From NCBI GenBank assembly GCA_018466975.1, contig CM031561.1, positions 3,844,001 to 3,908,000 of the forward strand: DNA of 64,000 nucleotides, written 5' to 3'. Shown here one piece after another: positions 10,636-22,787 of the stretch; the stretch's first letter is position 1; every line of letters starts with the position of its first letter. The notes beneath the pieces were generated by a model. The model was not told the origin of the DNA and did not search any database. It was given only the letters and a program-made list of their open reading frames with translations. Origin of the DNA: Sparassis latifolia. Lineage: Eukaryota; Basidiomycota; Agaricomycetes; Polyporales; Sparassidaceae. A program made the translations under genes and the position numbers.

Positions 10636-10882
10636 CGGGATGATTCGTAATTAGCAATAGGAATGTCCGAGAACAAGTTTCCAAGCAGATCAACGGTACT
10701 GGTGGACTCTGCGGTGCCTGCGAGCGAGTCCTCGTTGCGACTAGCTGAAGATCAGCGACACACCTCGATGACAGTAGTAACAATTCACCTTCCTGTGGGC
10801 CATCCAGCCCCGAGGAAAGACCGTGCGACTGACTGACTCGGACCAGCTCCGCACGACATCCTATCGTCTCTCGGTTGCTCAT
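10636..10882 (-). pseudogene. Zinc-finger gene split by copia, 5' part (exon 1, intron, start of exon 2)
   Basis: Exon 1 (10882-10789) starts at ATG with MSNRETIGCRAELV. A 44-bp intron (10788-10745, GTGAAT...TTCAG) follows. Exon 2 opens at 10744 with SRNEDSLAGTAES and runs to the insertion site, where its frame joins 5290 onward without a shift (ESSR then SFPSSS). The short first exon plus small intron matches the other complete family members, which supports this join. Because the retrotransposon reads in the same direction, a chimeric transcript that runs from this promoter into the 5' LTR is possible but untested. Confidence 0.8.
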
Positions 10883-13800
10883 ATCGCTCCGTCAACAAGC
10901 CAAGCTGATTCCGGTATTGGAAGGGGCTCGACATATTGATGACAGTGGACGAGAGTATGGCACAGAGTCGAGATGAGCTGGGCGGAGTGGCGACCTCGTA
11001 TGCTTAAAAGCACTCCTGGTTGAGCCCCTTCGCGCAACAGTGGCTAAATGTGCACCCAGTTCGCCTGGAGAATGCATGGTGGTCGACACAATATGATCAT
11101 GGTAAAGGAGGTGAGACCACTGTTTGCGCCGGGGCACATTTGGCCATCTCCTGATCGCGGGCAGATCAGTTGTGGACCCACAGCAACGGGCCGTGAGGTT
11201 CGCCTCGAGTCAGAAAGATTTCGAACCACCGAACAGGTGCGAATCAAGGGGGATTTTGGCTGACCGACGCATGCATGCGGCTGCAAGTGTGAGACCGACC
11301 CCTTCCTATCTACTAGAAGGCGTTTAACGAGCCTAGTGTGAACTAGTGTGAAGGTGGTCACCGTATCACGGCTTCTCGGATTTTGCCGTGAATATACTTG
11401 GCCGCACGGGCGGGCCATTCACTGGCAGTTACTCATTTGTCGGACTCATTCTTGCTTTCAATTTCTTCTGTAATGTGAATACTGCAAGTAAATAATTCAG
11501 AGAAGTACGTCAATATCACTATGCTCTTGTTGGCAATATTCTATGGACTCCGCCTTATTGCCAGCAAAACTCAGTCTTGTCGTGAGATTGGCGTACTTTC
11601 TTCCTCGCTTTCACCGTTGTACCATAGTCATTGAATCCGCGTCTCTGCACCGCTTATCGACAACAGCGCTCAATTTGTGGTCACCGATATCTCCGCACTC
11701 CTGAGATATTTTCTGTCACCCGAGGTGAATGCACGTACTGTATTTTCACTTCCTTCCGCAATCTGCAAGATTCATCCAGCTAGCATCCGTGGCGTCCAGT
11801 CCGAAGATGTGCCACCGTGCGTGCCGTTTTTTTGTTCTCATATATCATCGTATTGACCTAGAGTTCATGGCGCCGTGCTCTCAACCTCAGAACACGTCAA
11901 ATATCGATGCATGAGGCGGATATGCCATCGTCAGCATGCAACGATCTAGCCATCGATCTTCTGTTCGTCGGGAACGTGGTCGGGCCATCCAGTGCCATCG
12001 CACAGACTGTAGCCATTCATCATCTTGGCGGATAAATTACTGCACAAGATACTCATTCGTCCCGGCATCTGTTGTGATGGGGCGGGGGCACGGTGCGCAG
12101 TCAGCCGTGTTCACCATCACACCATGACTTCTTTTGGGCACGAGCGTGCCACGAGCATTCCACGGGGAGTGGCGTAGAATGGGGCGCCTTGAAGGCCTGC
12201 CCAGTGGACGGTCTTTCGGTGGTTCTCTTCCACTTCCGAGTACACGGTGAGCCGTTTCCTCCAGAACATCGAGTCGGATTTTTCATCAGTCCTCATTGAC
12301 CATGCCATGTAACACGCTGTGCAGTTGTGCAAAGATCGGGTATGCGTAAGTATCGCCCCCCTTCCCGGCATGTATCCACATCGTGAATCCCCGGCTCCGT
12401 CCCAGCAGCGGAATCATGAGCACTGACCATCGTCTGATCCGTCTCTTCTGCCCAAAATGATCCTATGAGAAGTAGACGAGGGACACGTGAAGCGCTACAT
12501 TCCAGAGGATGCTCCTTGGCATAAGCGTTTTCTCGTGTTGCTTGAACGGCAGTCAGGTCCCGGAAAGCTCCGTATGATTGGGGACGCTCAAACGGTGGCT
12601 CTGCTTCGATGCTCGATGCCGACGGCAGGCTTCTGGATGCCCGCACCGACGATGTTTGCCTCCTCGTGAGTCCATAACGCTCTCCGTTCCATCGCCCATG
12701 CTCGTCCTGGCGCAGTCCTTTCTCGCTCTCGGATGAGATCCCCGGCGTGTCTTGTATTTATCTATGGCGACGGTCCCTGGATGATACATTAAGTCATCTA
12801 GCACTGCGAAGGTGAAGCAGATCCCGACTCGGTTTAAATCCTCTTACTATCCTGATTAATTACTCCCGCCTTGATTTTAATCCGCGTACCGACACCCACA
12901 GCCTCGATCGCGGAGATCATCTCTGGGGCTTGCGGAAGCATCGATCTCAAGCTCAATGTTGCACTTCGCTGAAGGAGCAAACAGTCACGCTGTGCCTGGT
13001 TTTCTATATGTATTCTCTGTGTGTCTGCTTCTCTTTCAATGGGACGAGCGTTGAGATCAATTGAGTCTGCAGATCTATTTGCAGGTGTGCCCCCTTGGGT
13101 GTTTTGGCTCCATACACGACAGAAATCGAAAAGCCATTGTGATCGTATCTCCGCATTGTAGCAGAATCTCTAAGATGTGGATCTACCTTTGTGAATGCGT
13201 CTCTATTCGCATGCCTGCATGAAAATCCGCATGGTTACGTCCCTCGCGTCCACGGTGATGCTATTCCCAGTACACTGAAAAGACATTACTTTCTCGGTGA
13301 GAGATGAGCTCGTATTTTATATCCGATATACCGACGACTGAAGTATATAGCCTGATCCTCAATTGTAGCATGATACTAGCCAACGGATAGTGATCCGGCA
13401 TGATTTTACCTATGCGATGGCAATATACTTTGGCAGTATATTCATTGCGCGTTTGGCAGTGCAGATGATCCGGATCGCTTTCTTTAGAAGGCATGCACGC
13501 GTTGGCAAAAAGGTATCGTTGACAAGAATTCAAAAACACGTCACCTAACTATTGCGCTGGTGAATTCGGCACGCGAGTGGAGATCAAGCAGTGAGACGTC
13601 CGAGCAAAGCGTGATACTGACAGTCACAGCACGAGGCGTTGAAGACGGACTAAACAGAGAACCTATGCGGCGCGCGAATATTCAAATAACGTGAATAACA
13701 CTGGTAGCATGGAGAGAACGCGTCTCGATACAGTAAACATACAGACAGATGCGCATGTAGGCTGCAAGTAGGGATAAACTGGGGAGTCCTAGCAAGTATG

Positions 13801-14264
13801 GCGAGGAAGTTACAGCACGAAGAGCACTACGATGAAGCGTTCCTACAACAGAGATCCAACGGCGGGAGCGAACGAAGAAGATCGAAAACAGATGTGTAGC
13901 AGTGTGAGAGAGAGCAGGTGATTAACTACTGCGCGTTCGCAGGAACAAGTAAAATGAGAGCAGTTGAGCAGACCGATACAACAAATCCTCTGTCGTGCAA
14001 TTATAGTAAGCGTGAGAGAGCATTTAGAAGGACGGTCCGATGCGCATAGACTTGAGACAACACTGATGGAAATTGACCACCAATGCAGTGGAAATTTGTT
14101 TAACCCGGGTGAGGACGCAAACAACAGGTAGGATCTCGCACGTTAGTGCACAGGGCACGCGGAAGACTAGAGCCTTTATATAATGACCTCAGCGCACGAT
14201 CAGTGACACGAGCATACCAACTTACGAGACATATACCACTCGCGGAGCACTTCATCAACCAAGT
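10883..14264. other. No recognisable gene
   Basis: I found only short, non-overlapping frames without domain motifs. The stretch 12.1-12.8 kb is GC-richer and has longer frames on both strands, which could be an eroded gene, but no consistent exon chain or family signature can be read. The stretch 13.2-14.2 kb is AT-richer and is probably 3' flank of the next zinc-finger copy. Confidence 0.4.
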
Positions 14265-15160
14265 TTATCTGCGAGAACGTATGCTGTGGGGACGGTTGCA
14301 TGATTTGTGTGGATTCGCGTGCCCTGTGGTCACATCAAGTCTGGAAAGGATTCCATGACACTTTTTGCACATGGATGCCGTCAAGCGCAAGTGTGTGGAG
14401 GCGATATGCTTCCCGTAGCTGCCCTGCGACATTGGACGATCACACGGGTCGTATCCTTTTCCATTGGACCACTTGCATCTACCCGCCTGCTGCTGTTCCC
14501 AACGATCGGTAATGTGCCACTGCTGAAGATGACGCGTGATGCCTCCCGGAGACACATCATCCAACCTTGCGCCGCACCCGCCTTCCCACGTGCAGTACAC
14601 CCAGGGGAAGGGATCGGGTGACTTTGATTTAACGGGAGATTCTGAGAGAGCAGACGATGGCTCGGGAAAAAGACCATTATTACATTCCGACTGGCAACTC
14701 TCATATGAGCGCACGCTGGAAAGTTCGTGAGCTAGCCGTTGCGCGCCACGCTTGATTGCTTCGTCATAAGACTCATCAGGGATAGGGTATATCGATAGCT
14801 CGTTAGGATGCAGATAGGGTGAGGAAATATCGAGAGCCGGTCGCATTGCGGCTTCAAATGGTGAATCAGAAGAAAGAAATGAGAACAATGATGTATGAGC
14901 GAAATAATGATGCGTACGACAAGGGCTTGTAACATTCTCAGCGGTATAGTCTGAGACGTTGATGTCAATGTGAGAGTCATCGAGCACGGTAAATTCGGCG
15001 ACGTTTGCAGCCTTGTCATCACTACATAACGGGAATCAGCGACGATCCACGATCCGCACCACGAACTGCTAGGAAAGGTAGCTGCAAGAACATACTCTCT
15101 TTCTGTCGCATTTCCGATGGTCATGCCAACAATCGGTTCATCAACTTCGATGAGAGTCAT
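14265..15160 (-). CDS. LDD-SPGG-GKH zinc-finger protein (273 aa, two exons)
   Basis: Exon 1 (15160-15096) starts at ATG with MTLIEVDEPIVGMT. A 74-bp intron (15095-15022, GTATGT...GTAG) follows. Exon 2 ends at 14265. The spliced length, 822 bases, is a multiple of three. The N-terminal half is low-complexity and acidic/serine-rich. The C-terminal block from about residue 150 has finger 1 CTWEGGCGARLDD, SPGGITRHLQQWH; finger 2 CKWSNGKGYDPC, GSYGKHIASTHLRL; finger 3 CKKCHGILSRLDVTTGH. The pairs of Cys and His suggest three zinc sites. I do not recognise a described family; a transcription-factor-like role is only a guess. The long frame seen without splicing would need a GTG start, so the spliced ATG model is preferred. 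Confidence 0.8.
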
Positions 15161-15425
15161 GTCGTTTCTCTACACCTTGGTGGGGCCGCACGTAGCAGTC
15201 CCAATTCTCTACAAGCTCTTCAAGATTCGGCCCGGGGTAGCTTTGGATCTTGAGCACGTTTCATGTTCAACGGTGGTACAGCTTGTGGATGTACTACATG
15301 GAGCATGTGGCTGCATGCATTGTCGCTTGAAGCTCCGTGTGGGCTCCGGGGCCCGTAAGGCCAACCCTACCACTATTCCGATCTCTGAAAGAGGCGGTTA
15401 ACATTCCGACAGAGCGCGGCACATG
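15161..15425. other. Upstream flank of a zinc-finger gene
   Basis: The stretch lies between the start codon of the zinc-finger gene and the left end of the 2.66-kb element. No TATA-like motif is convincing, and the short plus-strand frame across it is antisense to exon 1. The element may have displaced the original promoter. Confidence 0.35.
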
Positions 15426-15859
15426 CATCAGGGAAAACCTCCCGCGCAAATTGGTCAGAATTATATATTAATTGTCAGGAATAGTCGAGATTCTCCGCGT
15501 TCCAGCGATTATCAACATTGTTGAGAATTACATGAAATAGACGGCCCCTGCCGATTTCACCCCTTAATTCTCAACATTTCTCAACATTAGACACATTTGT
15601 TACAGGGTTTTCTCTTCAATTCTTGCTATTATACATGTTGTGGCAATGAATCAGGCCTCATTTACTCAACAATACAGTAGGAAAACGAGCTTGTTATTAG
15701 ACGGTATGAAGTACAATACTCAAAGAGATATGTAAGTCATCATCAGGTCACTTGCATACTGCCCTGGATAGCCCTGCATGAGTACTTAACAGGAAGCACA
15801 ACAATGGGGCGGATGTTATGCACCAAAAGATCGAAGAGAGGGGTTAGAAAATATGTTAC

Positions 15860-16252
15860 ATGAGTTCGTGTGGACGCACCGGGTGTAGGAAACAAGTGCT
15901 TGACATGGATGGAGGAGGTAACATCGAAGGCGCACGGGCTCAGCCCAACGTGATCAGGCCCTGCACCCGCATGCCGAGAGACGCGAACACACATGCAGTG
16001 TACTCATTACCTGGAGCATTTGAGCGTGTGATGGTGCGGAGTAAAGGAAACTTACTGGTACTGCGGGGCTTGGTTGACATTTCCACGCTGCTGCGGATCA
16101 CCCTGAGTGTGTTCAATATGCCTCAATACGATCTACAAAATATTGAACAGAGGGTGAATTTGGTATGCACGGAAGGAAAGGGGATCGTACAATGGCGGGA
16201 CACTCCCAATGGCATGTTGATTACTTTGAGGCGGGGATCATCAGTACAGTGA
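15860..16252 (+). CDS. Unknown open frame in the 2.66-kb element (130 aa)
   Basis: The ATG-started frame contains VMVRSKGNLLVLRGLVDIST and RVNLVCTEGKGIVQWRD. The last 100 residues are also open in the inverted copy (38666-38364), but upstream of that point the copy differs by a one-base frameshift, so only the C-terminal part is kept. I recognise no domain. It may be coding, or open by chance in a young duplicate; the copies are too similar for conservation to be informative. Confidence 0.2.
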   Translation: MSSCGRTGCRKQVLDMDGGGNIEGARAQPNVIRPCTRMPRDANTHAVYSLPGAFERVMVRSKGNLLVLRGLVDISTLLRITLSVFNMPQYDLQNIEQRVNLVCTEGKGIVQWRDTPNGMLITLRRGSSVQ

Positions 16253-16807
16253 ACAAGGGAGAAAAATTGCCAGCATACTATCCCGTATCCTAAGAGGCCG
16301 TGAGGGTTTCGCAGTCACGTTCGCAAAGACAACGTCGTTAGAGGTGCCCCCTCCGATCGCACCAGTGGGCGCATGCGGTACGAGCCCAAACCTCTCAACA
16401 TAAAAGCTCAGCAAAAATCACAGCCGTGGACCTCCTGAGCCAGCCGCCCCTTCTCCGCACATCGTGCCGGCAGAAACGATAGAGGGGACGAGCCCGCTGG
16501 AATTGCCATACTTGTTCAGCAGTGCATGATCTGATGGACCAGGAGGGGAACGAGGGGGCGGCTGTGCGTAGTCATAGTCAACGGCCTCGAAGTCATATGT
16601 GCCTGTGCGGATTGTTCGCAGATGACGGCTCGGGGTCGTTGTATGCAAGAGGGTGGTAACCGCTGCGGGGTTTATGTGGTGCGGTCGACTCCAGGGTCCG
16701 ACTGAATTTGATGTGTTGAGGGGGCGGAGTCGGAGCATCCATAGAAGCCCCATATTTTCATTTTACTAGTATCCGAGTTAGTCTTTCAGCGAGGCACATA
16801 GAGCGTA

Positions 16808-17051
16808 CATCAGCAAACCCAACTTTTTCTTACAGAGCTATTTTGACTTTTCGGTCTTACAACCCTTATTTAAGGCAATAAGTCTTCAAATAAGTGTCCA
16901 TAAGTCTGATTTCAGACACTCATGTAATATGCATTAGGCCCCTTTTTGACCTTATACCCTTAAATAAGGATCATAAGTCATTTAAGTCATTTAAGTATTT
17001 AAGTTGGGTTTTGTCATTTAAGTACCCTTTTAAGTAAAAGTTGGGTTTTGC
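16808..17051. mobile_element. Nested MITE-like element (copy in A)
   Basis: The left end CATCAGCAAACCCAAC and right end GTTGGGTTTTGC bracket an AT-rich core with repeated ttaaataagg and cttaaat motifs. The copy at 37581-37804 keeps both complete ends (CATCAGCAAAACCCAACTTT, 26 bp with one mismatch), whereas here the right end has lost the outer CTGATG and the core has an extra block of about 35 bp. The first 11 bases match the Plavaka terminus. A target duplication is not clear. Confidence 0.65.
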
Positions 17052-18588
17052 GACGCACCTCGAGTGTTACCCTTATGCTGCTACACAAGACTATGCCTAG
17101 CATTGCATGCCAATATCAGCTTCATTAAATGCATCCGTGAGGAGTAACAGAGAAAGCACGTACCATAGAATAAGTGTTGCGGGTCCCACAACAAAGCCGT
17201 GAATATGAAGAAGAGAAAAGACGGCAGTGAACCAGTGCTTGCTCCTGTTTGGTCCAATCAACGCCATCACGTGCCGTTGGACTTTAGCAATTCCTGAGCG
17301 ACGACGCATGCCTGACCCTTGCAAATTGTATTGTCACCGGTCACCTCTACCCATATCCTGCACTTTGTACATATCTCCCTTCTTGATATCTTGCAGCTCG
17401 TATCCCCCACCTCGCCCGGCATACCCCCGCCTTACCTGCATCGCTGACTGCATCTGTCCGGCCTCCACATCTCGCCTTACATCTCGCCCTTGCATCCCGC
17501 CTCCTCCACCTCTCCCACCTCGCGTCTTCGTACACCTTGCATCTGCTGTATCGCATTTTTTGCCCGCCTCGTGTTCTTACCCATCTCACTCAGTTGGACG
17601 CATCGGCAACATCTAATACACCATTCGGATCGCTTCGAACTGGCTGCACTGCATTTACGGCCATCTTTGCTGAGTGTCGAGCCGGTGAACCCTGCTGTTT
17701 CTGCTTTTGCTGTGTGATCATGGTAAGCAGTAGTTCAGCTGACAATTCTCTTTGAGAGTGTTCTAGAAGAACTGTTTTCCAAGAGCCCCCCAGTAGAGTT
17801 TCTGATTACCATACAATTTACATGTAATTATGAGGTTTTCAAATCAGATCATCATTGAAGTCAAGAAATCGAGCGACTTTCCTCAGTGCGCAATGCACTC
17901 CAAATTTTCTCGTTCTCGTGAATTATCCACATTTATCATACATTTCTTCACAATTGTGCTGGGAGGTTTTTCTTGATGCTCATTGAAGTTGAGAAATTGA
18001 GTGACTTTCCTCACAATGCACTCCAAATTTTCTCATTCTCGTGAATTATCCACAATTATCATACAATTCTTCACAATTGCACTGGGAGGTTTTTCCTGAT
18101 GTGCATGAAGTGCACTTTTCACGTGAACTGAACCCAGAAGGGCCGGATTTCGATGATGTTCGGCTGACGATTTGGTCTCGGTTCGCTTTGAAGACATGTA
18201 GATAGTTATCGCCAGGTGAGTGCGGTTGTCATTCTTACGTGAAGATACTCTTATTCGACAGTGCAGGACATCACACTTGTTTATTGTCGATGACGCTCCT
18301 CTGTCTTCGCGGGAGACAGTTGTATGATGCTGTGCTGTACTGTGACTGTTATTGGCCTGGCCGTGTTCTTTATGTGGTCGAGATCGACGCGACGTGGTGT
18401 GGTGGGAGGTGCCATGCATCGCTCGCTGAAGGTAGAGGTCAATTCGCTGCTCGAGTTTGAGCTCGCTGTTGGATGTCACGAAGACTTCGTGCGGGCTAAT
18501 TCTCTTACGATTGTCGAACACTGTGATCTGATGTCGGTGCAGCATGATGTCGCTCTCGATCCGATGCTGGTAGCGCTATGGGTTCCTG

Positions 18589-19617
18589 TTGAATGAATGG
18601 TTCACGGGACGGTTTCCCGCATCGATATTACAGCGCATCGCCGTTGCCCATGGCTTTGCAGTACCATCCCGGGGGGTCGACACGATAGATCAACGATTTC
18701 GCGATCATCGGTGTGACGTTTGCGGGGATTCGTTCGTGACCGTGTTTCACATGGATTCCATCGCATGGTCCGAAGGGCTCAGGGACGATCAACACTCTCG
18801 GACTGGTCAGTGGTCGTGGTCGGAACTGAGTGCATTCAGTTTGTTACATGGTGAAGTTGATACTCTGGACACGGCGTTGCGGTACGTCTCTCATTCAGAT
18901 CCACTCATAGGCTATGAGGACAGTGCCGTGGTGGCGGATGTCCCGTTTGATTGTTTGGTTGGGCGACTGCCTCTGGTGGAATTGCTACAGCTTGCGCGTG
19001 CTCATACGGTCCGTGTTTCTCCACAGACGGACATGGTCGACACTGCGGTTAGACTGTTACACAGTCACCATTGTCGCGATCTGCGCTGTGAGCACTTTGT
19101 CACATTTTTTGAGCGTGAACACAATGCTACTGAGGTTCCGGCGGGTGTGCACCAGTGCGCGAGGCATGTATGTGATGTGCCTATTGGTGAACGTAGTGAC
19201 AGTGTGAATTTTCCGCCGGCTGTCCTGACAAAGCTGGAGCAAGTGGATCTCGTTCGTGGGTGGTGCAGTGCGGTTGCTCCGAGCAAAATTTACGAAACTG
19301 TGTGTGCTGTATGCGGATGGAGTGTTCCATTAAAAGAAGTCCGCGTCATCTCTCAGTCATCAGTGGATCTGACATTGTTAGCACGCCGATCGTGTGGGGT
19401 GGCAATCATTGATGATGACCATCAGATGCAGAGTCCGATCTTGTGTTCTGCCGGGGAAGTGGCAGACGGTGGTCTCAGTGTGTGTGGTCATTGGTATAAT
19501 GCATTACGACGGGGTACGTTGCCAACACTATCTTTGGCAAATGGGCTATGGCTCGGGGATGTGCCAGACGTACTAAAAATGCTGAATTTCGTTGAAAAAA
19601 TGTGCGTTGCACGGTAA
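18589..19617 (+). pseudogene. Helitron Rep/helicase N-terminal fragment
   Basis: The frame encodes two similar cysteine/histidine repeats (HRCDVCGDSFVTVF and HHCRDLRCEHFVTFF, each after a short helical FPASILQ- or LPLVELLQ-type segment). It then has the region seen at the start of basidiomycete Helitron proteins (DUF6570-like): FPPAVLTKLEQVDLVRGW, CAVCGW, CGHWYNALRRGTLPTLSL, ANGLWLGDVP. It stops right where the family usually continues (FVEKMCVAR then TAA). No Rep catalytic HUH motif or helicase follows. The first codon available in this frame is TTG and a stop lies just upstream, so the 5' end is also damaged or needs an unseen exon. I read it as a truncated Helitron remnant. Confidence 0.7.
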
Positions 19618-20018
19618 CCCAAGTCGAAGATGAAGAATATCGGAGGTAAAGCGTGTCGGTCACATGCGGAGTTGGCGATGCTGGTGATACCGAATAGGGG
19701 CGCAGTATGTAGGTAGGTAGGTAGGTAGGTAGATTACCGGCATTGGTCCCATTCAGGAACACTGGGTTGTCGCACCTAGATCTCTGCTATGTACCCGTGC
19801 ACAGTACACTACAGAAATCTAGGATACAACACATCCAGGACAGAAATCGCTCCGATCAATGCGTACTCATCTACACAGCTCCCAGTGCATCGAAGTTGAT
19901 TTGAGGGCAAGGGAAAACCCAGTGAGAAAAACCCCAAACTCAGGGAGCTGCTTCAACAAGAGCACTGGTGACGACGTACGACGGGGAAGGACGCACAGGG
20001 GCAGGGCTATTACGCCCA
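19618..20018. other. Spacer with a TAGG microsatellite
   Basis: The stretch between the Helitron fragment and the left end of the Plavaka element holds six tandem TAGG units at about 19709-19733 and no gene that I can support. Confidence 0.6.
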
Positions 20019-20290
20019 CATCAGCAAAAGTCAAATCTGTTTATGGCGCCTTCAAGTTCTCGGTCCTTTTTGGTCTTAAATAATGCCGCCAATGTCACCA
20101 AGACACAAAAGCAAATATAAGTCGGGAAAAGCGGGAAAAGGGTGTATTTCGAGCAGTTGCGACATCGACACAGTAAGCAGGTTAAGGATATACAGCTAGA
20201 CAAGAAATACCTAAGACCGGGCAGATACATAAGTGCAAGAATTAGTCTTTAAGCAGTACAAGTAGTATACAAAGGACTGTAATTTAGACA

Positions 20291-22137
20291 CTAACTTGAT
20301 AGAAGCTCAAATGCATGGTGGTCGGCATACTTATTAAGGTAAAATGCTCGGAAGACGTCGAGAGAATGATGATCCTCAAGTCTCGCCGGCACATGCTCGT
20401 TTCCGAATACCGGAATAAGATGGGCAGCACGAAGAATAGAATCTAATGGGATGACGGACATAGGGTATGCACTGACATCGACGTCTGACCTTGGTTTGAC
20501 AATCCACATTCCTGTCTCGTCGTCCACCGTGTCTCCCACTCGATCAAACCAGTGGACCAGCGCGCAACGGTATTGAACACCATTGAAAACGAAGCCGAAA
20601 AACAGTTGTACTCTGGCAACATCTGGCATGTCTTGATTCGGCCATAATCCATCGAGACTGTGAAATTGCAAATTCACGAGAACACAATCGAAATGAGGGC
20701 AACATTTACGCCACTGTGGGGTTGCTCGGATATGTTTGCGTCGCATCCCGCCAGTACCACTGGGATCACTTGAAGTGAAGTACGTTGCAGCGGCAGAATA
20801 GTAGACATTAACCTTTCCATGGAATGCCGGGCATTGACCAAGGGGTACCTCAGAAGCGGGAAGGAGGGCATGCCAAGGCCTTAACTGAGTGTACAGAAAT
20901 CGCCGGATGAGTTCCGGTAGAATTGGCTGGTGGATCTGCAACGACAAACGCATGACATCCTTTGGATATTTTCGCTCTGAATAGTAAATTAGAGAACTAG
21001 CTTTGAGGCATGAGTAACACAGAACATACGAATCGTAGCTGCCATGTCGACGTAGGCACGAACTTGGGGTCCAGCTATAGGCAGCCCTTCGTGAAGTGCT
21101 GTGTTGTCATTCTCGTTCACAATACATTCTGCAGGATTCGAACGTGATTCTGGAGCATGCTCGTTCGCAGGTCTAGGGTCATCCGCATTCGCTGGTAATC
21201 CATCGTCAGGAAGTATGTCGCCATCCTTCGCGGTGTCCGAATCTGTAGAAATACTTAAGATCAGTACATTATAATACATAAATTACGATAGCGTACCATG
21301 CAAGGACTGTACCGCACAAGGCAAGTCCAGCATATGGCGACTTGTGAAGTCAACGCACGCTGCCGCAAGCTTGTCAAGGCGTTGATTGGTTAGCAGCATC
21401 TGCTTGATAGCTTCGAATCGACTCGATCGCCTCCAGGGCTCTTTGACGGCCTTGATGTGTTTCGACTCTGTGATGGAAGAACAAAGACCATTCGGAGCTG
21501 CGAACTCCCATACAAGCCACTTATAATGTCATAAGGAATGTTGTCGGGGAAGATTAAATCCACTGACGCGGACTCCAGACGTCTCGAAAATGCTCCTATA
21601 GTGATGAAAGTGCTCTAGCGCATCTTCGAGATCTTGTAATGTCTTCTCCGTGTGGATGTTGCGCCGAGTGATATAACAAAACTCTAGGAAGGCGCGCAAG
21701 GTGCGCATCATATCCTCGGGAATATATCCGGCTAGCGCGGGAAGGTACACCTAAAGTTTTAATGGTTGAGTTTACTTCCCCATAGATGCCAGCGGACATG
21801 AAACTAACCTTCATCAGGGCCTTTGAGTCGTCACCTGTCCACTGTTTGAAGCCGCGCCCTTCATGAAAGTTTCGTAACCCAGAAAAGGGAGGAACAACTG
21901 CGATTCTAGTAAACACTTCGTATCAGATCAGATGATATACGACGATATAGCTCAGACTTACTGGCAGTCAATGTCCGCTAAGACGACTGTGGCCTGTTGT
22001 TTCCCGTGCATGATCACAAGATATTGTTCAACCCAGTCAACCAGATGGTCTTTGAATGTGCCCTTGATGAGTTGATGGAGCAGATCTGGCGATAGCAGCT
22101 CATGAATGTCTGCTCTAGGGAAGTCATTTGTAAAGGG
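20291..22137 (-). pseudogene. Plavaka transposase, C-terminal exons
   Basis: Reading down from 22137 the exons give PFTNDFPRADIHELLSPDLL, HQLIKGTFKDHLVDWVEQYL, GRGFKQWTGDDSKALMK, YLPALAGYIPEDM, FNLPRQHSL, then SSITESKHIKAVKEPWRR and TNQRLDKLAAA. A last exon of 220 codons (20953-20291) contains LPELIRRFLY, FTSSDPSGTGGMRRKHIR, YRCALVHWF, TGMWIV and FYLNKYADHHAFEL. These blocks are typical of Plavaka transposases of basidiomycetes, where they belong to the DDE catalytic and C-terminal regions. One in-frame TGA (21531-21529) falls after RQHSL. Introns of about 50 bp separate the exons. The last exon is open, so this half has decayed less than the N-terminal half. Confidence 0.85.
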
Positions 22138-22239
22138 CTGCAAAGCGAGCATTAGCATGGATTCATCAGAGAAGTGATAGACAATTAATGTGAAAAGAAT
22201 GCAGCTATACGACAAAGAAATATGAATGAGCAATGCATC

Positions 22240-22310
22240 GCAATCTTCGCAACATTGTATTTGTTCAACTTGTCCATGTAACTGATGACCTTGCCATTGT
22301 CATCATGCAA
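22240..22310 (-). pseudogene. Second, diverged clathrin heavy chain fragment
   Basis: The minus strand reads DNGKVISYMDKLNKYNVAKIA, which matches the same clathrin segment present in the main pseudogene near 27.03 kb (DKGKVIGYIDKLKNYDIAKIA) but with many base differences. It is adjacent to the acceptor-side remnant of the Plavaka intron. It must derive from a different clathrin copy or an older capture. Confidence 0.65.
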
Positions 22311-22787
22311 CTCGCCGGTGTACCCCTCCACAGGTGTTCTCTGAATGCCTCACCCTGGCACCCATGTGTGGTGGTGCAGTGTACGGAACGCCCACAGGTG
22401 GGGATGATGGCCTGCGGTAAGCATGCTCAGCGAAGTGCAGCAAGCCTGCATGGCGGTCAGGATACCTGTCTTTGTTGCACTGGTATGCCGCATGCTTGTG
22501 CAATATCTCGCGTGGCCAGAAGTCACGCTTGGAGTGGACCAGCAAGCGGGTTGGTGAGTGGGTTTGAATGCTCATGAATCTTCACCCGTGATGGACTGGG
22601 CGTGCAAGCTGAATGGGGAAAGGGTGCGGGCAGCACCGGAATGTTCACTAGTGGGCTGCAATGCGAGGCGAGTGTAGGGGTATGAATGCTCATTAGGGGT
22701 TGGGGGTGTGGGCTCCATCACATCCTTGCACAACTGGATTACATATGAATAGCCATATTATGACATAAATAAGGGACGGGTCGCACC

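Larger units (their letters stand above)
15426..18101 (+). mobile_element. 2.66-kb non-autonomous CATCAG-TIR element, copy A
   Basis: The termini are inverted: CATCAGGGAAAACCTCCC on the left and its near-complement ending GGGAGGTTTTTCCTGATG on the right. The flanking dinucleotide TG is duplicated (15424-15425 and 18102-18103). A second copy in opposite orientation occupies 36531-39190 with the same ends and only scattered differences in the parts compared. The right end carries a tandem duplication of about 125 bp (17852-17978 and 17979-18101), each unit ending in the terminal motif, like the subterminal transposase-binding repeats of CACTA elements. No transposase is encoded, so movement would need a transposase in trans; the nearby Plavaka enzyme family is the natural candidate. 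Confidence 0.85.

Noticed and set aside
17227..17755. Proline/cysteine-rich frames inside the 2.66-kb element and their mirror at 36877-37402
   Set aside because: Low complexity, and they differ in frame between the two near-identical copies.
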